Positions 40,601-51,656 of a stretch of 64,000 nt of DNA are shown one piece after another. The translations under genes were made by a program, and so were the position numbers. Under the pieces are notes generated by a model, which saw nothing but the letters and a program-made list of their open reading frames with translations, was not told the DNA's origin and did not search any database. The stretch's first letter is position 1; the number at the start of each line of letters is the position of its first letter. This DNA is from Pseudeuparius sepicola (Eukaryota > Arthropoda > Insecta > Coleoptera > Anthribidae), in assembly GCA_963920635.1 (NCBI GenBank), contig OY987300.1, positions 78,965,899 through 79,029,898 of the forward strand, in the 5' to 3' direction.

Positions 40601-42369
40601 ATAAAATTTTTGTAATTTTATTTCTTTCTCTCCCAAGGTACCTCACAAACTTAAAATAAACTTGTAGTCGTAGATAAAAACTCTTTAAAAAAAGACCTGA
40701 CTGAAGCTACCTGCTTAATAATTTAAAATTTTCGAAATACGATTTGTTTTGAACTACCTACTTATACGTAATGCCCACGTAATGGGAATTGTTGCCTACT
40801 ACAGGCGGCCGCATTACCTTTAATCGACACATCTAAGTATCTGGAAGTTAGAAAAGTTAAAAAATTGTGAATTTTGATGGGAAATATTTTGCCTCCTTTA
40901 GAATCTATGGCACTGGCATGCTGGCATATCACATAAAACCTGATGGCAGTTGGACACTGACATATAACATAACCTTGTATCAGCCCCCTTGTGGTCTCCT
41001 TGGAGTCAACCAAAAACAAACTTCCCCCTCAAGGCTTCACTTTTCCTATGCGATAGACTGTGACGTGCTGGGTCACCTTATTTTAAAGAGTCTCTGTTTG
41101 TGAAAGTACCTAACCTGGACCAACAGTATATTAAAGACCCGAGCATGCCGTATTATAGGTTATAGGGGGGTATTCTGTGGCTATTGGGATGTCAGTTTCT
41201 GACGTTTAAAAAATCCAAAATTTTAAATATCCAGGTTTATTACGATTTACCTTCTTTTTACGGTAACGAATTGTCTTTGCGTCCAGTATTTGGCAGTTTT
41301 ATCCTATTAATACCGCCTTTCGAGGTAGATTTGTTTGTGATAACATGAAATTTTCGCGCACATGAAGAAAATTGTATGCACAGACCATTAGGTGAATTGC
41401 GGAAGAATAAACACTATTTTGGAATTATGGTGTGATCTGATCAACCAGCTGAAGAAGCGAAAATTAAAGATATTATTTTGGAAGAGTATTGAAGCAGGAA
41501 TGAAAATAGAAAATTTTGTTTATAGCTTCAAAGTGAACCAGTCCTCCATATAAAGAAGAAACTGAAAAATCTTATGAGTTTTATGCTTTCACATACTACA
41601 ACTAGCCATGGACTGCTTTCAAACCAAAAGGTACCAAATACTCTTGCTTGCTTTTTAGACTCGCTTTTCTTTAGAAAATGTATGGAAATATGCCATGTGA
41701 ACTTGTCAAATTAGAGGGACATAACAAACAAATATTTTATTTTATTTTGAATATTAACTTCGTTGTATCAGACATATTTGCATGTGTTTATTTTATAAAA
41801 GATTCTGCAACAATAGTGTTTTAACTAAAACCACCGTGTAAATTTGTTTCGTCGTGTGGCGCCAGTGGCGATCGCTTGAAACAGCGCTATGCACAAGTCT
41901 TTAATATAGTGTTGGTCCATACCTAACTAGAAAATTCATAGAGCAAATAAAATAAGTAGGTCGACTACCAACAAAACATCACAACAAGTTTCTTTTGAGA
42001 CTCGTAACTTTTTGAATGAGGTAAAGGGCAGTGCACTGTTTTTAACTGACATTTTCGCGCCTAGGTGCAACAAATGTCGGCACAGTAAAAGTGTACTTCG
42101 ACAAAACTCTGCAAACGAACCAGAGGAAGAAAACCCACAAATTCAAAGAACTGTGCCTGGGGAGCGCAGTAGATCTAAAGAAAGGGGACATAATGGGAGA
42201 GTTCAGGATGGGATCGACGATAGTGTTGATCTTCGAAGCTCCTGTCCACTTTGATTTCCAGGTGGTGCCTGGACAGAAAGTTAAGATGGGACAGAGGTTA
42301 GGAAGAGATCACGATCACATGGCAGTGGAGAGGGTGGGGGAGAAAACGACTCTCGAGAAGAGCAGATAG
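31613..42369 (+). CDS. PISD: Phosphatidylserine decarboxylase proenzyme, mitochondrial
   Basis: Five exons, 31613-31795, 39105-39343, 39516-39682, 39751-39920 and 42065-42369, join with matching phases and end at TAG 42367-42369. Exon 31613 encodes a hydrophobic segment ([14 protein letters not shown]) followed by basic residues, fitting the inner-membrane anchor. Later exons hold [88 protein letters not shown] and [12 protein letters not shown]. The GST triplet is the self-cleavage site where Ser becomes the pyruvoyl group; the usual Leu before it is Met here. The enzyme makes phosphatidylethanolamine from phosphatidylserine. The first coding exon, with the start and targeting peptide, is upstream and was not identified. 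Poly(A) signal AATAAA lies at 42422-42427. Confidence 0.94.
32048..32347 (-). pseudogene. hAT transposase C-terminal dimerisation domain
   Basis: The frame contains [20 protein letters not shown], then [15 protein letters not shown] and [14 protein letters not shown], the hallmark hATC domain. It overlaps the upstream fragment by 35 bp in another frame. The DDE core is missing, so it cannot transpose by itself. Confidence 0.88.
32313..32555 (-). pseudogene. hAT transposase fragment, upstream part
   Basis: An 80-codon minus-strand frame, basic in the middle ([14 protein letters not shown]), lies immediately upstream of the dimerisation-domain frame and in a different frame. It presumably derives from the same transposase after internal deletion. 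Confidence 0.5.
32998..35176. mobile_element. DNA transposon with 23-bp inverted repeats, unclassified
   Basis: CAGAGAACAAGGAAGGGGAG at 32998 is mirrored by CTCCCCTTCCTTGTTCTCTG ending at 35176. ATATAAC directly flanks both sides (32991-32997 and 35177-35183), a 7-bp duplication. No transposase frame was recognised. A second element (33021-33665) has inserted within its left inverted repeat. The remainder is AT-rich with a GC-rich patch at the right end. Confidence 0.8.
33021..33665. mobile_element. Nested 645-bp MITE with 29-bp inverted repeats
   Basis: CTCAGAGAAATAACCAAGGA at 33021 (continuing TAGAGGGAG) is mirrored at 33637-33665. The exact 8-bp duplication GGGAGAAT flanks it at 33013-33020 and 33666-33673. 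There is no coding frame of note. Confidence 0.9.
35384..35886. mobile_element. MITE with CTACCTT target duplication
   Basis: The arms share GTATAAATGAACTCA and TTGGAACA. Flanks CTACCTT at 35377-35383 and 35887-35893 match exactly. The interior includes AGCCAAT and GATTGGT motifs in a locally GC-rich stretch near 35535-35590. Confidence 0.75.
35894..39104. other. PISD intron, mixed repeats
   Basis: Contains half of the GCCTGGTTCATGCA repeat near 36268 and a repeat at 37020-37400 that matches, in inverted orientation, the sequence around 48.3-48.7 kb and 51.2 kb. The copy at 37 kb preserves a version of the site into which the 49.8-kb hAT inserted. The rest is anonymous AT-rich DNA up to the acceptor TTTCCAG at 39098-39104. 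Confidence 0.5.
40091..41096. mobile_element. hAT-like MITE, family R, copy 2 (PISD intron)
   Basis: Same termini and order as 23255-24080, including the block TGGTATCAGTGATGCCAAGT. It carries extra sequence at about 40575-40745 absent from copy 1. Its target duplication is not clear. Confidence 0.75.
41097..42064. other. PISD last intron, anonymous part
   Basis: No exon or known repeat recognised between the family R element and the acceptor CGCGCCTAG ending at 42064. Confidence 0.4.
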
Positions 42370-42421
42370 GTTAACGTATTGTAGGTAATTTAAGTATTAA
42401 ATTATTGTGATATTTATTTTT

Positions 42422-42427
42422 AATAAA
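42422..42427 (+). terminator. PISD: PISD polyadenylation signal
   Basis: AATAAA lies 53 bp after the PISD stop, with a second overlapping AATAAA just downstream. Confidence 0.8.
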
Positions 42428-42554
42428 ATAAAATTTGTTTAATGTATTGTATTGTTTGATTTTTACAATAAATAAAAAGAGAACAAAATACAATAAATAA
42501 TAAAATTTTTGAAATAATTTAAAATTTGAATTTGCACAGGTTGTTACAAAAAAG

Positions 42555-42690
42555 TAGAGATGGGCAACGGAAACTTTCCAAGTCGGGAAAGTTTCCTTTT
42601 TTGGAAACTTTCCGGGAAGAAACTTTGAAGGTATAGGAAACTTTCCCTGAAGGTGTCCGAAACATTCCCGGGAAACTTTCACGGAAAGTT
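42555..42690. repeat. GGAAAGTTTCC palindromic array
   Basis: Follows AGAGATGGGCAACGG, a hAT-like terminus. At least six variants of GGAAACTTTCC or its complement occur within 125 bp. Confidence 0.75.
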
Positions 42691-42957
42691 TAAATTTGCC
42701 GTCATAAATGGCTTGCCAAGGTTCATGACATAACCTAAAAAATACAAAAAAGAACAAAGAAGAATCATGAACTGTGCTATAGACCACAGATCAAATATAT
42801 TTTATTATATTTTTTTTATTAGACTTTTTTACTTCTGAAGTTTAATAAGTTTAAATTAAATTAAACTATATAAATAATGATAATATGAACAATATTGAAT
42901 TTATTATTCTTTCATATTTGGTTTTATCTTTTATTCTTATGTTTTATTTTTACTTTT

Positions 42958-43235
42958 GTACAGGGTGTCACAATTAAGATGTTACGAGCAATTATCTCGG
43001 TAATTTTTAAGATACATTGGTGGTTCAAAAACTAAACTTGTGTAGTTTTTTCCAAGGAATTGAATGCCGCCAAGAAAAAAACAGTTTAATTTCAAACAAA
43101 AAAGTTATCAATTTTTTTTTAAATTAAGATGGCGATTTTATTGCAATTTTTCATTAGACTAGTAAAGTGAATAAAAAATCTGAACAACACGGTTGCATAT
43201 CACTTTTGGTTTAGCGGGAGTAATGGTTTTTTGTC
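42958..43235. mobile_element. CAGGGTG-ended dispersed repeat, copy 2
   Basis: Related to 25970-26216: ACAGGGTGT, TTACGAGC, GTAATTTTTAA and AACTTGTGTAGTTTTT occur in the same order. Confidence 0.65.
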
Positions 43236-43246
43236 CCAGCTAAAGC

Positions 43247-43400
43247 CTGGTTCATGCAGCAACTTTATCTTTTACTTTTACCTTATCTTTAAGAAATATT
43301 AAATGTCATTGGCCAGTTCAAATCAAGGGACAAATGCCATTGCTTATTTCTTAAAAATAAAGTAAAATTAAAAGATAAAGTTGCTGCATGAACCAGGCAT
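43247..43400. mobile_element. Short palindromic MITE (GCCTGGTTCATGCAGC)
   Basis: GCCTGGTTCATGCAGCAACT is mirrored by AGTTGCTGCATGAACCAGGC-type sequence 150 bp later. A related half lies near 36268 and a diverged one at 56382. Confidence 0.85.
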
Positions 43401-43861
43401 AGTCTGCAAAAAAATAATAGTATTTTTTTAACAAAAAAAAACGTCACTTCTTACGTTTTTTACTGTAGGTTAATTAATTAATAATACTAATAATTTAAAA
43501 TCTGAAAGTAAAAATTTGAATTATGATCATGAAATACGATTACAAAGCAAAACTTTTACATTTTGTGATATTATACCTTTTCTACAATATCTTTAGCAAA
43601 TTTCACTTAAAATATGATGCCAATATAAACCAATGAAATGGTATTTTTTCAAATATATAACCGATCAGATCATGATTTCAGCGATAATACCTTCGACCAA
43701 AAATCATAGATAAGTATGAAACGCGTTGTTAGCCAAAAATGTTAAAAATGAAAAGGTAGTCAATTTTGACTTAAATATAATTTGAAATATTGCTATTTAT
43801 TTCCAGATAATTTCCCAAATGCAAAGCTAATGTCAAGTGCTGAAATATTATTTATTTGCAT

Positions 43862-44318
43862 TTGCGGTGATTTTGAATCAATCAAAATAAAATAAGTAAT
43901 GCACGCCCATGGAAACCGCAGCTCATATTTTGTCAAACTATCATAATCAATTAAGAAATTTTCAATAGAAACGATGTTTAAAAAATAATTATATTGGTCA
44001 TATTTACAACCAAAACAATGCACTTTATCATACTAAAAGGTAGAAGGAATTTGAAGAAGTTGTATTGAGAAAAAATAAAATTTTAGGGCATCTTTCATAG
44101 TTAGCTTGTTATATATTTACCTGTGAAACGACATCCCGGCTCTTGCTTTTCACTTCTGGTTTTGCAACCAAACGCTGAACAATTCACCATCGTAAGAGTA
44201 AGTATATTTTCCCCTTAATCACTGTTACTTTTAACTCACAAATTCACGAAATTAACTCATAACGTACTCGCTTTGTCTGCCACATATAAAATGGCCGCCG
44301 TTCAAAACGACGTAACAA
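43862..44318 (-). repeat. Duplicated THAP exon-1 segment, copy 1
   Basis: This segment (promoter side at 44318, THAP-like start at 44190, intron to 43862) is repeated with high similarity at 57407-57812 in the same orientation. ATGGCCGCCGTTCAAAACGA near 44291 is shared. Confidence 0.85.
44121..44190 (-). pseudogene. THAP zinc-finger first exon, frameshifted copy
   Basis: The minus-strand ATG at 44190 gives MVNCSAFGCKTRSEKQEPG, the start of a THAP domain (C-x4-C), followed by GTAAATAT at the donor. Compared with the 57.7-kb copy it has lost one base near 44139, so SFHR is out of frame. No second THAP exon was found downstream on this strand. Confidence 0.65.
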
Positions 44319-46208
44319 AATCTATACACGGCAGGGTAGGCAAGCGCGGTGTTCTCTCTCTTTCCTTGTCTAAGTCGGAGGATAAGAGATAAGATCACTA
44401 GGTAGTGGTATTATCAAAGTCTAGAGAATACTATATATTATCGTCTATCTGTACCAATCTAAAAAGAAAAACAAATATATACATATCTCCGAAAATGGTT
44501 AATAAAAAAGTTTACATAAGTTAAAAGTTTAAATTTTATTTAAAAGTGAAATTTTTTCATGGAATTTTGGAAAAGGACGATACACAACATTTATAGGTAA
44601 AAAATGATAGCTACATAACTTGTCTGTATATCAGTATGTCAAAAACAAAAATTAGTCTCACATCTGACATGTGAATTCCTCGCAAAAAAAACCTGACACC
44701 TATAATTTCCTGCAAATGTTTCGATTTTTCTAACAGTTATTATTTGAAGAAAACAAGAATAAAATTTAAACTTTAGCATCTTGTATATTTTTTATTAAAT
44801 ATCGGATTTATAGATTTTTCTAGTTAAATTTTTAAATCACCCATAATTTTTTTCGCAGATATTTCTTTACGTATGTATTGATTTTTCCAAAGTTGCCGAC
44901 TTTCAAATTTTTTACCTAAATATTGTGTCTCGTAATTTCGGAACAAACTTGTTAAAAATTAAAATTAATATTTTCTTGATTGTATATCCTCGTAGTAATT
45001 TTTAATAATTGGTAAGTATTTTTTGACGAAACTTGAGGTAAAAAATCGCTAAATCATTTTCGTAATTTTTCACAAGAAAAGAAATCGTAGTAGGCCTTGA
45101 AAATATTTTGCACCAAAATATAGTTTTTTTTTGTGGCCTATCTTTAGAGAAAAACGCGGCCAAAATCGGATGAAAAATAAAAATGTCACCGAAGTGCTCC
45201 CATTTCAAATCAAATAAATTTGCAATGTATAGGTACATACATACATACTTATATGTATAATTGCCTCGCTCGAAATATCTTGATAGAAAACCTGGCCAAA
45301 CTACGAAAACTTTGACCAAAAATAAAAAAATCAAAATTTTTAAACCGCTGTAACTTTTATTTCTACAGGTACTTACACAAAAATTTTCATTAGTTACTAT
45401 AAAAAATTGAGGAAAATTATCGGTAAAATTGATTGGCATAAGATAGTTACCCATGGAAATAACGAATCGATTATAACTACATAGTAAGCTCTAAAAATAT
45501 GCTAATAAAGTGGTTTACATGCTCTTAATCAAATGTCGAACAGCTAATCTAGAACTAAAAAATTCCATTGGGACGTCATTATTAGCGTCATAAGGCTATT
45601 ATTGCACAACTAGATTTTATATCAACAAATATTACGAATATTATTTGTTCTTAAATTTTTTTTACAAATACAGAACAAACAGGCACATGTGACACATTAA
45701 ATTGAATAGGGCATTTTCTTTTACAAAACACACATTATAATTACAGATTTTTACAAATAATTTAATTTTTATTATATTTCTTTGAAAACACCTTATTTTC
45801 ATCTGTTTTAGCAATAATGGAAGATGTGGTTTTTCGGGCTAGCGCACGGAAACAGCGCATGGAAAAACTTTCCGTGCGCTGAATAAAAATACCGAATATA
45901 TGGCTTTAAAATAGAAATATACAGCAAAGTAAACTAAATTTAAGAAGCTCTATATACTCTCTGATATTTAACATGTACCTATTTTGTATTTTAATTCGTA
46001 AGTGTTTCAATATTTAGATACATTTCTGGAATATTTTTGACGCGTTTTATTCACCTTATCTGACAATAACTAATTTACAACAAAGCACCTTTGAAATAAT
46101 TTGAGAGCAACCATGGAAACGCATCATACATACCAAACAATTCAATCAATTAAATTTATTATAATATGCAATTTTCAAAGAAGTATAATAAAAAATACCG
46201 TTCATTAC
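44319..46208. other. Anonymous AT-rich intergenic sequence
   Basis: Contains a promoter-like GC-richer patch at 44330-44400 and a perfect 12-bp hairpin, AGCGCACGGAAA (45841-45852) with its complement at 45869-45880. A 150-codon frame near 45.0-45.45 kb has skewed Phe/Tyr/Lys composition and is not supported as a gene. Confidence 0.4.
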
Positions 46209-46318
46209 ACGTCCAGAAATAGATTTTTCCGTGCTTGCATGACTTCCCGTGTTCGGCTGCGCCTCACACGGGAATTTGTCACGCGCGCATGAAAAAATCT
46301 TTATTTCCAGACTCGTAA
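46209..46318. repeat. Short GC-rich foldback
   Basis: CCAGAAATAGATTTTT and its near complement enclose CCCGTGTTCGGCTGCGCCTC followed by ACACGGG, giving a stem-loop of about 110 bp. Confidence 0.75.
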
Positions 46319-46448
46319 TGAAATATACTATTTCTGGGCGCAGACATTGCCACAAAACAACTTCTCAACTTCATTATAACAGCAGTAAAACATCCATTCC
46401 GAGACCTACTTTCACAACTTCTGTTCCTGGCACATCACAACTTATTTA

Positions 46449-46698
46449 GACCTCCCCAACTTATCGACGAAAGCCGTCTGGTTTTGGGGGCGGTGCTAGG
46501 ACCGCCCTGTAGGACCCACATATGGAAATTCGGACCAGGGCCTCTCTATTTTTACTTGGGGGGCGGGCGGGGGAGACTCATCCCTAGGAGGTACGAAGCT
46601 GCGTGCCCGAGGCACATAGTGACAGGTGTCGACGCCGAAATGCCTGTTGTGGGAACCCATCGTCTCAGACACGAAGTCGCGGCCCTGCGACCTCCAGG
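46449..46698 (+). other. GC-rich open segment bounded by splice-like sites
   Basis: An acceptor-like TTATTTAG ends at 46448 and a donor CAG/GTATGT follows 46698. In between, one plus-strand frame of about 83 codons is open, rich in Gly, Arg and Pro (GPGPLYFYLGGGRGR). One minus-strand frame is also open over much of it. I recognise neither. It may be an exon or the tail of a non-LTR retroelement. Confidence 0.3.
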
Positions 46699-46759
46699 TA
46701 TGTACCTAATTTATTATGTGCACATCTTTAAAACTGTACAAATTCGTAAAAACTTCATT

Positions 46760-47937
46760 TTTGGAGATAATCGCCTAAACTTTTTTTTGTTTGAAAAGCC
46801 TTCAAAAACCGCTTCTTTTGACCTTCCTGCCATTTTCAAAATGCAAGTCCAGGGCAGGCTGCGATTTTTCTATACCCCCGATTTTCACGAAAACCGTTTA
46901 GCGATTTTTTTATTTAAAATCTGACCCCACAGCGTTAATCAGAACACCCCAAAACCCCTATGTACCAATTTTGAATAAAAAATATGCAGGGAGTTCCATT
47001 CTGCAGGGTGTCAAAGTTGAGCAAAGTAGGAATTTTAAAGACATCTGCCAAGTCAAGAGTGCCATGGAATCCCCTCAAAACAGTTGAGTGGTCAATAGGA
47101 CCACTCAAAGTGTTGGTGTGCAAAGGTCCAATATAAAATAGACAGAGTGTTCTTATCTGTGCCATCTCAAATTACTGAATTTTTGGAATTTTATACGGGT
47201 CAAAAATCGAGTATATCAAAACCGCGCTCCACACACTATAAACGAACTAAATCTAAAAAATACAGAAGTTTGCTAGTCAGTAAGTACATATTAGTTAAGG
47301 TGGCTGGTGTGCCACAACAGGAAACGCACAGAAAATGTATCATAGACGGTGACTTTGTTGAGTAAGGTCCAATAATTTAAATTGTTTTTTTTTGTTAGTT
47401 GGCATTTTGTAAAGAAATACATTACTTTTGTGTTTATCAATATTTTTTCAATAATTCACAGCACTCATGACCCGTATAGAGTTTCATAAAAATTCAGCAT
47501 TTTGAGATGGCACAGATAAGAACACTTGTATTGGACCTTTTCACACCAACACCTTGAGTGGTCCTATTGACCATGCAACTGTTTTGAGAGGATTCCACGG
47601 CACTCTTGACTTGGCAGATGCCTTTAAAATTCCTATTTTGCTCAACTTTGACACCCTGCAGAATGGAACTCCCTGTATATTTTTTTATTCAAATTTGGTA
47701 CATAGGGGTTTTGGGGTATTCTGATTAACGCTGTGGGGTCAGATTTTAAATAAAAAAAATCGCTAAATGGTTTTCTTGAAAATCGGGGGTATAAAAAAAA
47801 TCGCAGCCGGCCCTGGATTTGCATTTTGAAAATGGCAGGAAGGTCAAAAGAAGCGGTTTTTAAAGGCCTTTCAAACAAAAAAAAAAGTTTAGGCGATTAC
47901 CTCCAAAAATGTTTTAAAGTTGGACACCCTGTATACA
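46760..47937. mobile_element. Foldback element family F1, copy 2 (near complete)
   Basis: Nested inverted arms: the outer arm at 46760-46920 pairs with 47765-47920, and the inner arm, with AATCTGACCCCACAGCG, pairs with CGCTGTGGGGTCAGATT. The right end reads ACACCCTGTA. The middle (about 47215-47430) is unique. It matches copy 1 at 6688-7735. Confidence 0.85.
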
Positions 47938-48300
47938 GGGTGTTATGTAAGTACGTAGCCAAACTTCAAGGGGTGATTCTTTGAGTGATTTTAAGACGAA
48001 AAGTCTATATAAACATAGGTCCTGTATCGCTTAGTTTTCAAGATACAGGGTGTAAAACTTTTTTTAAAAAAATCTTTTTTCAACGATATCTTAATAATCC
48101 TTTAGCCGATTTTGTGTAAATCAGTGTTATTTACGGTAGAGAGGGGTTAATTTAGCCCTGAATATATTAAAATTATTAAGTCCAGTGGCGTCCCGGAAGA
48201 CACCGTGACCAATATTTTTGAAAAAAAAAGTGCGCCACTGACTTTTTTAAAACTTTTATATTTTTCTCAGTGGCGCAAATATTCAAAACCCGGTCAATAA
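47936..48300. mobile_element. Foldback repeat family F2, copy 2
   Basis: Begins ACAGGGTGTTATGTAAGTAC directly after F1 and follows 27978-28290 closely, including TAGAGAGGGGTTAATTTAGC. It is truncated before the second arm. Confidence 0.8.
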
Positions 48301-48540
48301 ATCCCATTTAACTTTTCGTACACATTGCGAAATTGTTACCTATAACAGCGCAATCTTTCAGTATAGATATTTTAGTAGGTTTGAATAATAATATATTTTA
48401 CATGGCTGCACAACAGGCAGCAGTTGGATTTTCTGTCAGTAAGTGCCGTGTCTGGTGTCTGGTCATTCTTGACCTAGGTAGAGCAATCGTCAAATTCAAG
48501 CAACGCCGCGCGTAGTCGGTTCATGGACGGGTGATCCCTC

Positions 48541-50703
48541 ATTATTATTTGCTTGCCTAATAAAACTTTTTTTTTTTCGATTTCAAAAAAAATATAATAT
48601 GTACCTCGGCCAGAGGCCTCGGCAACTAAATTCCACATGAGTCATAAAAAGTTGAACTTCACTGCCTTGCAGAGCTGGCAAGTAATTAGGCGAAAGTAAT
48701 TGAACTGTCAATTAATTCCTTTTCATGGAATTGTACTTAGTTGGAATTACTTTTGAAATAGAGACAGTAATTGTAATTTAATATCAAGTACCTACTTTTT
48801 GAAAAGGAATTGTACTTGTAATTTAAAATCAATTACTTCTGAGAATGGCAATTCCTTTTTGAAATTCCTTTAATGCAATTACTGTTTCAATTACAATTAC
48901 TTTTCCAATTACAATTACTTGTCCAATTACAATTACTTACACAATCTCCTCTTGCGGTGTCGGCCGGCGACGGCCCGAGCTGATTAATCGGGGAAACCTG
49001 GATTGATTTTGGAAATATTGCAACGTTGTTTGGGCCAACCTGGCCAACAAAATGCAATGCAAAATAAATGCGTCATCACTGACAAAGTCCGCGATAATGT
49101 TTTCTTTCTTATGCCACTCCCATTTACTATTTACGCGTCACTGGCAAGTCATAACGATTGCTCTGTATTCTCTATCTCTATATTAATAGTCAATTCGTAA
49201 TGCCTATTGTCACGTCACAATAGACATCTAAATTCTGTTTTTTTTTTTCATTAGGTGGTATACGGAATTATCACTATTTATTGGATTAGTAATTCAAAAT
49301 TAAAACAGTTTTGATAGAAATACATTTTACATTTTGTAACTTTATAAATATTGTATACCACATTTTATAACACAAATTTAGTTCAATAAAAAATTGTCAG
49401 TTTGTTGGGTTGTAAAATTTTATTTCGGTAAAAAAATTAAAGTTTTTTGTGAATCGTTGAGCTTGAATCTGAAACGCATTCGTTTTTGGGAAAATTACGA
49501 TCGATAAGAGCATAACTAAGGGCCCGCAGGTTCCGCCACTGCGAAGACCCCGAGTTTTTAGGGACCTCGGGCGTCTGCGGGGATTTATCAGTTTTTGCGC
49601 GAATGCTCCTCAACACCGATTCTTATTATTATTTTTCGCCTAATAAAACCTTTTTTTTTTCGATTTCAAAAAAATATATACCTATAATATGTACCTCGGC
49701 ACTGAAGTTATTTTTATGACTGATGTGGTTTATTTGCCTCGGCCAGAGGCCTCGGCAACTAAATTCCACATGAGTCATAAAAAGTTAAAATTCACTGCCT
49801 TGCAGAGCTGGGCAAGTAATTACGCGAAAGTAATTGAACTGTCAATTAATTCCTTTTCATGGAATTGTACTTAGTTGGAATTACTTTTGAAATAGAGACA
49901 GTAATTGTAATTTAATATCAAGTACTTTTTGAAAAGGAATTGTACTTGTAATTTAAAATCAATTACTTCTGAGAATGGCAATTCCTTTTTGAAATTCCTT
50001 TAATGCAATTACTGTTTCAATTACAATTACTTTTCCAATTACAATTACTTGTCCAATTACAATTACTTACACAATCTCCTCTTGCGGTGTCGGCCGGCGA
50101 CGGCCCGAGCTGATTAATCGGGGAAACCTGGATTGATTTTGGAAATATTGCAACGTTGTTTGGGCCAACCTGGCCAACAAAATGCAATGCAAAATAAATG
50201 CGTCATCACTGACAAAGTCCGCGATAATGTTTTCTTTCTTATGCCACTCCCATTTACTATTTACGCGTCACTGGCAAGTCATAACGATTGCTCTGTATTC
50301 TCTATCTCTATATTAATAGTCAATTCGTAATGCCTATTGTCACGTCACAATAGACATCTAAATTCTGTTTTTTTTTTTCATTAGGTGGTATACGGAATTA
50401 TCACTATTTATTGGATTAGTAATTCAAAATTAAAACAGTTTTGATAGAAATACATTTTACATTTTGTAACTTTATAAATATTGTATACCACATTTTATAA
50501 CACAAATTTAGTTCAATAAAAAATTGTCAGTTTGTTGGGCTGTAAAATTTTGTTTCGGTAAAAAAATTAAAGTTTTTTGTGAATCGTTGAGCTTGAACCT
50601 GAAACGCATTCGTTTTTGGGAAAATTATGATCGATAGGAGCATAACTAAGGGCCCGCAGGTTCCGCCACTGCGAATGCGCGAATGCTCCTCATCACCGAT
50701 TCT
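48541..50703. repeat. Tandem duplication, about 1.13 kb per unit
   Basis: Unit 1 is about 48541-49622 and unit 2 about 49624-50703; matching points are offset by 1130-1133 bp with few substitutions. Each unit has about 120 bp of flank plus the left half of a hAT element. ATTATTATTT occurs at the start of both units and may be the microhomology used. Unit 1 lacks a stretch of about 45 bp near 48610, and unit 2 lacks about 50 bp near 50675. Confidence 0.9.
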
Positions 50704-51219
50704 CCTTCAGTGTTCCTACCACTAACCAGCTAACAAAATTTCTTAACAATGAGGCCTTTTTTTTAATTTTTCTTATATCTCTTGTAAAGCCCATATGGCT
50801 CGGCCTTAAGATTTTTTTTGTATACATTTTAAAAGATTTATTTTATTTCTCTATTCATGTAGCCGTTTATTTTCAGTTTTATTTTCATATAAACTGAGCT
50901 GTGACTCGTGACTCTGTTATATACTGTTACTTACTGAATATAATTCGTTTTGTTCATTAAAATACTGTACATTTTATTTATTTTAATTTGAATATTTGCC
51001 ATTTACAAAGACACAAAGACTAGGATTTTTTTGCATCACAGAACAAATAATGCTTAATATAGGTTATCGTTATGGTTTTTTAAGTAACTAGGTAAGTACC
51101 TACCTTATTTTGGTCTCTACAAATTTAATAGAAAATAAAGCAAACAAGAAGTAATTGAAGAAGTAATTGTAATTCAATTACATTTCAAAATATCAAAGGA
51201 ATTGTAATTGACAGCTCTG
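49803..51219. mobile_element. hAT-like non-autonomous element with AATTACAATTACTT arrays
   Basis: CAGAGCTGGGCAAGTAATTA at 49803 is matched by an AATTGACAGCTCTG end at 51219. The exact 8-bp duplication CTGCCTTG flanks it (49795-49802 and 51220-51227). Both ends carry repeated AATTACAATTACTT. A second left half starts at 48670 because of the tandem duplication. No transposase is encoded. Confidence 0.9.
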
Positions 51220-51302
51220 CTGCCTTGGTAGATAAATAACTATTTTAAAAAGGAACTACAACTTGCAAGCTTTTTATTTTGTAAGACCATTTGTTCAGCT
51301 AG

Positions 51303-51656
51303 ATGCTAGATGTCAATAAGGATCGTGTCAAAAAAGGGCCTACCCCAAACACCCGCATGCAAAGCTTCGATCTGCTTCATACCAAATCCACCGCACATTT
51401 TTTCCATCGCGATTGGCGTCGGTTAAACCGCATTCGGCATGCAACACGCAGAATCGGCCTTGGAGGCCCCCGGGGGCTTCCATGCATGCCGTCGAAGGTC
51501 GAACGCTATCGGAGGATCTCCCTGAAAGGCCGTATTACATGGGGGGATGACAGGAACTGCTGGCATCCACGGCATCATGCCGATTTATGTTGTTTGATCG
51601 CCCCCAATCGGGGGCAGACATTTCTGGAGGCCTGGAACGTACAGAAGTATCGATAG
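51303..51656 (+). other. GC-rich open frame of 117 codons, unlike its surroundings
   Basis: From about 51330 to 51640 the GC content is far above that of the flanks. One plus-strand frame is open (LLHTKSTAHFFHRDWRRL, then RRIGLGGPRGLP), and long minus-strand stretches are open too. I do not recognise the product. It could be bacterial DNA carried by an element or contamination. It ends within a few bases of the left end of the 51.66-kb element. Confidence 0.3.

Noticed and set aside
44291..44389. 33-codon plus-strand frame starting MAAVQNDV
   Set aside because: The copy at 57.8 kb diverges and stops after nine codons. The shared part lies upstream of a minus-strand THAP exon and is better read as its promoter side.
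45002..45454. 150-codon minus-strand frame
   Set aside because: Skewed Phe/Tyr/Lys composition from AT-rich sequence, no recognisable domain, no splice or start context.
49003..50330. Two identical 65-codon frames 1130 bp apart
   Set aside because: They are the two copies of a tandemly duplicated non-autonomous hAT segment; identity reflects the duplication, not selection.
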